A stretch of DNA of 28,247 nt, from contig VCMS01000017.1 of the NCBI GenBank assembly GCA_022539475.1, positions 592,647 through 620,893 on the forward strand. The letters are read 5' to 3'. The stretch is from Gracilaria domingensis. Lineage: Eukaryota > Rhodophyta > Florideophyceae > Gracilariales > Gracilariaceae. Both the position numbers and the translations under genes were made by a program. Shown piece after piece: positions 24,286-28,247 of the stretch. The notes beneath the pieces were generated by a model. That model was not told where the DNA came from and did not search any database. It worked only from the letters and a program-made list of their open reading frames with translations. Every line of letters starts with the position of its first letter. The first letter of the stretch is position 1.

Positions 24286-26381
24286 GGGAAGAAGAACTGA
24301 ACGAGAAACGACGACAAAGACTGCAAGGGAAGGGCGTCCGAAGGGAGAAGGAGGTCGAGCGACAGTCAATATCGACGTCTTGCTCAGAACGGAGAATATA
24401 TTTTGAGTTTAAATCACGTGCTTTCGTTCAAAAAGGAACGTAGGTACACGTCGACCTCAACACAAGGGTGTACTTCTCGTATTATCTACCACTAGTTATA
24501 AACCTGTGGTTTCCCAACGTTGTACGCTGTACACTTGTCCAATCTCGCACAGAAAAATAAATCTCTTCCCTTCGCCGCCGCCGCCGCGCCTCCGACGTCC
24601 GAACTTCCGTTACCGTCGTGAGCCATGCCATCGATATCATCGCGTTATACTCCGCTCCGTCGTACTTTTTCCCGCCCTCCACTTTATGGAGGCTCCATAA
24701 AGTAGAGGGCGGAAGAAAGTAGGACGGAGTCATCCGTATCTCAGGGATGTATTCCGTGCAGTCTTTTCGTACGTTCTCCCATATCCTTCCACGTATCTTT
24801 GCTCTAAACTAACCAATCCTCACCGCGTTTCTTCGCGCTCTGCGACATGGAAACGGCAGGAAATAAGCTAATCACCCTCAACTTCTTCTATTTGTTCAAG
24901 ATATAGAACGAGTTGAAGGGTGAAAACGGGAACCCGGTAACCCAAACCGACGACTGTAAGTACGCGACCAATAGTTCATTTCGTTGCGCCATAGGCTCTA
25001 GCTCTGCCTGTTCGGGATAGGCGATTCTGGTACTTGGTTGAGACATAGGTTTCTGTCTCGTTTATCGCATCTTGCGGTATGTTTGCTGCATGGGCATTCT
25101 CGGTGTCGTTGCTTGTGAGTTCTTGCTTCGAGACCTTTCGCGTTTTACGATGAATGGTGGGCTGGTAATCTAACCGATCACTTTCCTTCTTCTTCTTCCT
25201 TTTGCGAGTTACTAGGTCCCTCGACTTTTCTAGCGCAACGTTTCTGTTTTGCTTTATCAATGGTACGTTCCATCGCAATTCAAATGTTTCCAACGGAGCA
25301 TTGACTAACCTATGGATACTTTCTGCTTGCGTATACAGGTAAACGACCAATTTTATTTCATCTCTCCAGATCCATCATCGATCTTGAGAGACAAAATGAA
25401 ATTGGTCGTTTTACTGTCTGACTGTTCGGGATAGGCGATTCTGGTACTTGTTTGGGATATAGGCTAGATTCTCGTTTATCGCGTCTTGCGGTATGTTTGC
25501 TGCATGGGCATTCTCGGTGTCCTTGGTTGTGAGTTCTCGCTTCGACACCTTTCGCGGTTTACGATGATATGGTCGGCTGGTAATCTAACCGATCCCTTTC
25601 CTGCTTCTTCTTCCGTATGCGAGTTACCAGGTCCCTCGACTTTTCTAGCGCAACGTTTCTGTTTCGTTTTATCAATGGTACGTTCCATCGCATTTCAAAT
25701 GTATCTAACGGATCATTGACTAACTTATGGATACTTTCTGCTTGCGTATACAGGTAAATGACTTTTGATGCGGACGTAGCTCACGAGTTGCAGGTGCAGG
25801 TTCCTCAAGTAGGGAACCATGCATCTGGGCATGGTTCCCTACATGAGGAACGGAGAGGATGAGGCGCTTCGCGCCTCATCCTCTCGGAGTGCGTGTGTGT
25901 TCTACCGATCCAGCACTATGGTGAAGGTGCAGTCTGCGGCATCTGCCGCAGATTGCGCCTACACCCGCTCCATTATGGGGAAATGGTACCTGTAATATAG
26001 CAAAGTAGTGGTTAGCAAAAGCGGTCGATAGAAGAATAGATACGAATAAAACGGTATGATTTCATAATGGGGATCATCTGTACTAGCACTAGTATTCCAT
26101 GCGTTGCAGGGTATCATTCCGCAGAAGGTATCGTGTAATGTGCACCTCAATGGAAACTGAACCTAGACTTCGCGAAATACGGTTCAGGTAGCCCTCGACT
26201 AAAGAACTAGCACGAGTGGAAAACCCCCCAGTATTTACTCCACAGAGATTCTGGACGACCCAAGCAATTATCTGCAAATTTTGAAATAATTGATCTCGAT
26301 ATTTTTTCAAAAAATTTACTGGACGACCCTTGCCAATTTCTGGACGACCCTCGCCAAAAACTAGCATCTGCAAGAGACAGA
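22151..26381 (-). mobile_element. Plavaka-like DNA transposon, copy B
   Basis: The second copy has the same orientation as copy A. It holds the broken transposase and the same leader, including hairpins 1, 2, 4, 5, 6 and 7, the 414-base tandem duplication and the three subterminal decamers. Hairpin 3 is reduced by a 97-base deletion. The right edge at 26381 is where similarity to copy A stops. The left edge is approximate. Confidence 0.7.
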
Positions 26382-27086
26382 GTCTGTTATGCAATGCAAC
26401 GCTACCGGCCGCCCACCCCCCACCGCGAGTCTTCCTGCCTTCCGCGGCGCAGCGCCGCCAACTCATACACAGCTGATTCATTGCGCGCCGCCCGCCGCTC
26501 CGGGCCCAAGCCGCTGGGCATCGAGAGCAACGATAAGCGGCTTTGCGCAACGAGATGCCCATCGTAGCCGGTGCGCTGGCTGCCGGCTGTTTGGAACACA
26601 CGAACTTGTATCCGTGCGTCTTGCGTCAGCGCGCCAGCAGCGGCGGCGGGCTGACGACGCGCTTCGCCAAGAGCCCGGCCCGCGGGCTGCGCGCCGCCCG
26701 AGTTGCGCGCCGCTCCGCCACTGCTACCCTGCCGCCACAATCTCCATGTTCATGATTTCAAATCTCGTCTCCGCCACCGCCTTCGCTCTTTTCCTTGTGG
26801 CCGTACGTACCTCCAAGCTATCGCTCCTACATCGTGCCAGCATGTGAGACAAACCCGTGCTATACCTTCCGCTTCTGCCGTGCCAGTCCCGCTGGCCGCC
26901 ACTGAATCCGTCACCGACGCTGCCGCCGTCGCTGCCGCCACTGTATACGCACGTCTACAACCCGCTAGCGCGTACCGTACCCGCCGTTGGTGCTCCGTGT
27001 GGCAGGCTTGGCGCAATGTGCGGCGTGCGCGGTGCCATCTTCAGCCAGCTCACGAACCTTCCGCCGCTATCTCCCTCTTCATTTTA
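26382..27086. other. GC-rich flank, coding status unclear
   Basis: GC-rich host DNA to the right of transposon copy B. Several overlapping frames on both strands are open because of base composition. One plus-strand frame contains a short hydrophobic segment (MFMISNLVSATAFALFLVAV, 26752-26811) that could be a signal anchor. Candidate GT and AG splice sites are plentiful but none is decisive, so I do not assign an exon. Confidence 0.3.
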
Positions 27087-27467
27087 ATGTCCGTTGCAGT
27101 GGAAATCGCAGACTCCATGAACGCCACTGTGAACGATGGCGTAATCTGGCGCATAGTGGCATGCTTTGCGGGCCGCGCCGCACTGTTCCTCCAGAATAGA
27201 AGCCGCGCTTGGGCCAGGGTCAAAACTCTTGTGTTCGGCAGCTCTTTCGCGGCCCTCATTCTTATCATGGAACCGTTCATGCCAGACTGCTTGCAGATTA
27301 GAGCGCCAATTAACGTGTACTACGGACACCATGCCTTAACTTGGGACACAACTGTGTTTGCGGACGTCGCGTCTCTCATCGGCTTTGCGTCTTTCTTGCT
27401 CGGCATCTTTTTGCATGCGCTCACGCGTTTCGTTTCTGTTGTGCTTATTTCTCTACCGACGTTCTAA
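27087..27467 (+). CDS. Putative small membrane protein, unrecognised
   Basis: 126 residues from the first ATG in this frame; the frame itself is open back to about 26703 without another ATG, so a spliced upstream exon is possible. Several hydrophobic stretches are seen: IWRIVACFAGRAALFL, TLVFGSSFAALILIMEPF, and a long C-terminal stretch VASLIGFASFLLGIFLHALT followed by FVSVVLISL. This pattern suggests three or four membrane spans. No family was recognised and the neighbours give no hint of function. Confidence 0.4.
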   Translation: MSVAVEIADSMNATVNDGVIWRIVACFAGRAALFLQNRSRAWARVKTLVFGSSFAALILIMEPFMPDCLQIRAPINVYYGHHALTWDTTVFADVASLIGFASFLLGIFLHALTRFVSVVLISLPTF

Positions 27468-28009
27468 CAGTACACTTTTAACTTCTTCTTCGTACTTTGT
27501 CGCGATTATGCGCAAAGCAGACATCTGTTCCCTTTCGATTCAGAAAACCCATACCTTTTTCTCATGTAGTCGGCTTCTTTTTGCCTGTAAGGTTTTTGGG
27601 CGCTACAGAGTTTTAATGGTGGGATTCTGTCGTACAACGCGAACACTTTAGCGATTTTCTGCGAAACGACTTGATGCACGTCCTTCCTACCCTCACGAAA
27701 TGCTGTAGAGCGACGCCGTTCGGCTGAGAACTGTGATTATGGGATGGGAGCAGTTCCTTCCCCATCGGACTCACTGAACGCGATCGGTTGTGCTGGACGG
27801 TGTAGCTAAACCTTATATGCAGGCGCCTGTTCTGTGTCTCCAAAATATTCAAACATAAGATATCTACAAGACAACGAAACAGTAGTGATCAATAACATAA
27901 TTTTAAAGCATGGAGACGACGTTTAACCGCGGTGCAGAGCTCCACTTCGGGTCGGCGATTCGAAGATTCCGCGGAGACGGGCTCGAAGGCGCAAATTGTG
28001 GCGTCTGTA
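27468..28009. other. Intergenic, no gene recognised
   Basis: Contains the 3' flank of the putative membrane protein and probably the 5' region of the frame leaving the window. Short open frames on both strands show no recognisable motif. Confidence 0.4.
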
Positions 28010-28247
28010 ATGATAGCTTCCGCGCTGCTTGCCAACCTCGCTGCACCCTCGCGCTCTGCTTTGGCTTTGTGTTCGATACCTACATTTTTTATCCTCCGGA
28101 GCAGTGCTATTCAGAAAAGAGAAAGCAGTTTGCTGCGGCCTGTGCTATCATATGTGCCAGGCAGAGCGGTCTCTGGTTTCGTTCCTCCGAATGGTAAAGG
28201 ATCGCTTTCGCTCGGCCAATTGAAGCTAGTACATGGCTTGAATTTGT
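28010..28247 (+). CDS. Partial open frame running off the window end
   Basis: From the ATG at 28010 the frame is open to the last base, 79 codons. It starts with a Ser/Ala/Leu-rich, Arg-containing stretch (MIASALLANLAAPSRSALAL) that could be an organelle-targeting or signal sequence. The frame is also open upstream to a TAA near 27900, so the true start could be earlier. A competing frame from ATG 27910 closes at 28197. No family was recognised. Confidence 0.25.
   Translation, partial: MIASALLANLAAPSRSALALCSIPTFFILRSSAIQKRESSLLRPVLSYVPGRAVSGFVPPNGKGSLSLGQLKLVHGLNL

Overview
This window looks like nuclear DNA of an intron-poor eukaryote, most likely a florideophyte red alga related to Chondrus. 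That assignment is an inference from long uninterrupted eukaryote-type genes, close spacing on both strands, DNA transposons with C2HC-finger transposases, Ser-rich membrane proteins with a vWA domain, and the absence of Shine-Dalgarno sites or operons. A BLAST search would settle it. No rRNA, tRNA or CRISPR array was recognised.

Left part (1-6.6 kb), ordinary gene space: a 5'-truncated ribulose-phosphate 3-epimerase fragment (-); a ketopantoate-reductase-like dehydrogenase (+); a HAD/trehalose-phosphatase-like gene (+) facing tail-to-tail a broken paralogue that has lost the catalytic nucleophile and carries a frameshift (-); and a ParB-like domain protein with a long disordered middle (-).

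Middle (6.6-12.5 kb): a block of six long palindromes with a TTAGGG-containing stem top, fused to the 3' end of a Plavaka-like (CACTA/EnSpm-related) transposase gene. Upstream of the transposase is a 2.1 kb leader full of hairpins, with a protein-like 414-bp-period tandem duplication. The element's right end is near 12520.

12.5-19.2 kb: mostly gene-poor DNA, then a long Ser/Pro/Gly-rich single-pass membrane protein with a C-terminal vWA domain whose frame breaks near its end.

19.2-21.2 kb: a carnosine-synthase-like ATP-grasp ligase (-). A second palindrome block starts 36 bp upstream of its ATG, and the nearest palindrome shows compensatory changes in both arms.

22.1-26.4 kb: a second, degraded copy of the transposon in the same orientation. 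It is nearly identical to copy A over its transposase N-terminus and leader but strongly diverged to the left of a sharp boundary near 23050. 26.4-28.2 kb: GC-rich flank with a putative small membrane protein and the start of an unrecognised frame that leaves the window.

The host genes do not form an obvious pathway. The strongest candidates for something undescribed are the palindrome blocks with concerted arm changes and shared inverted flanks, and the hairpin-studded leader of the transposon.
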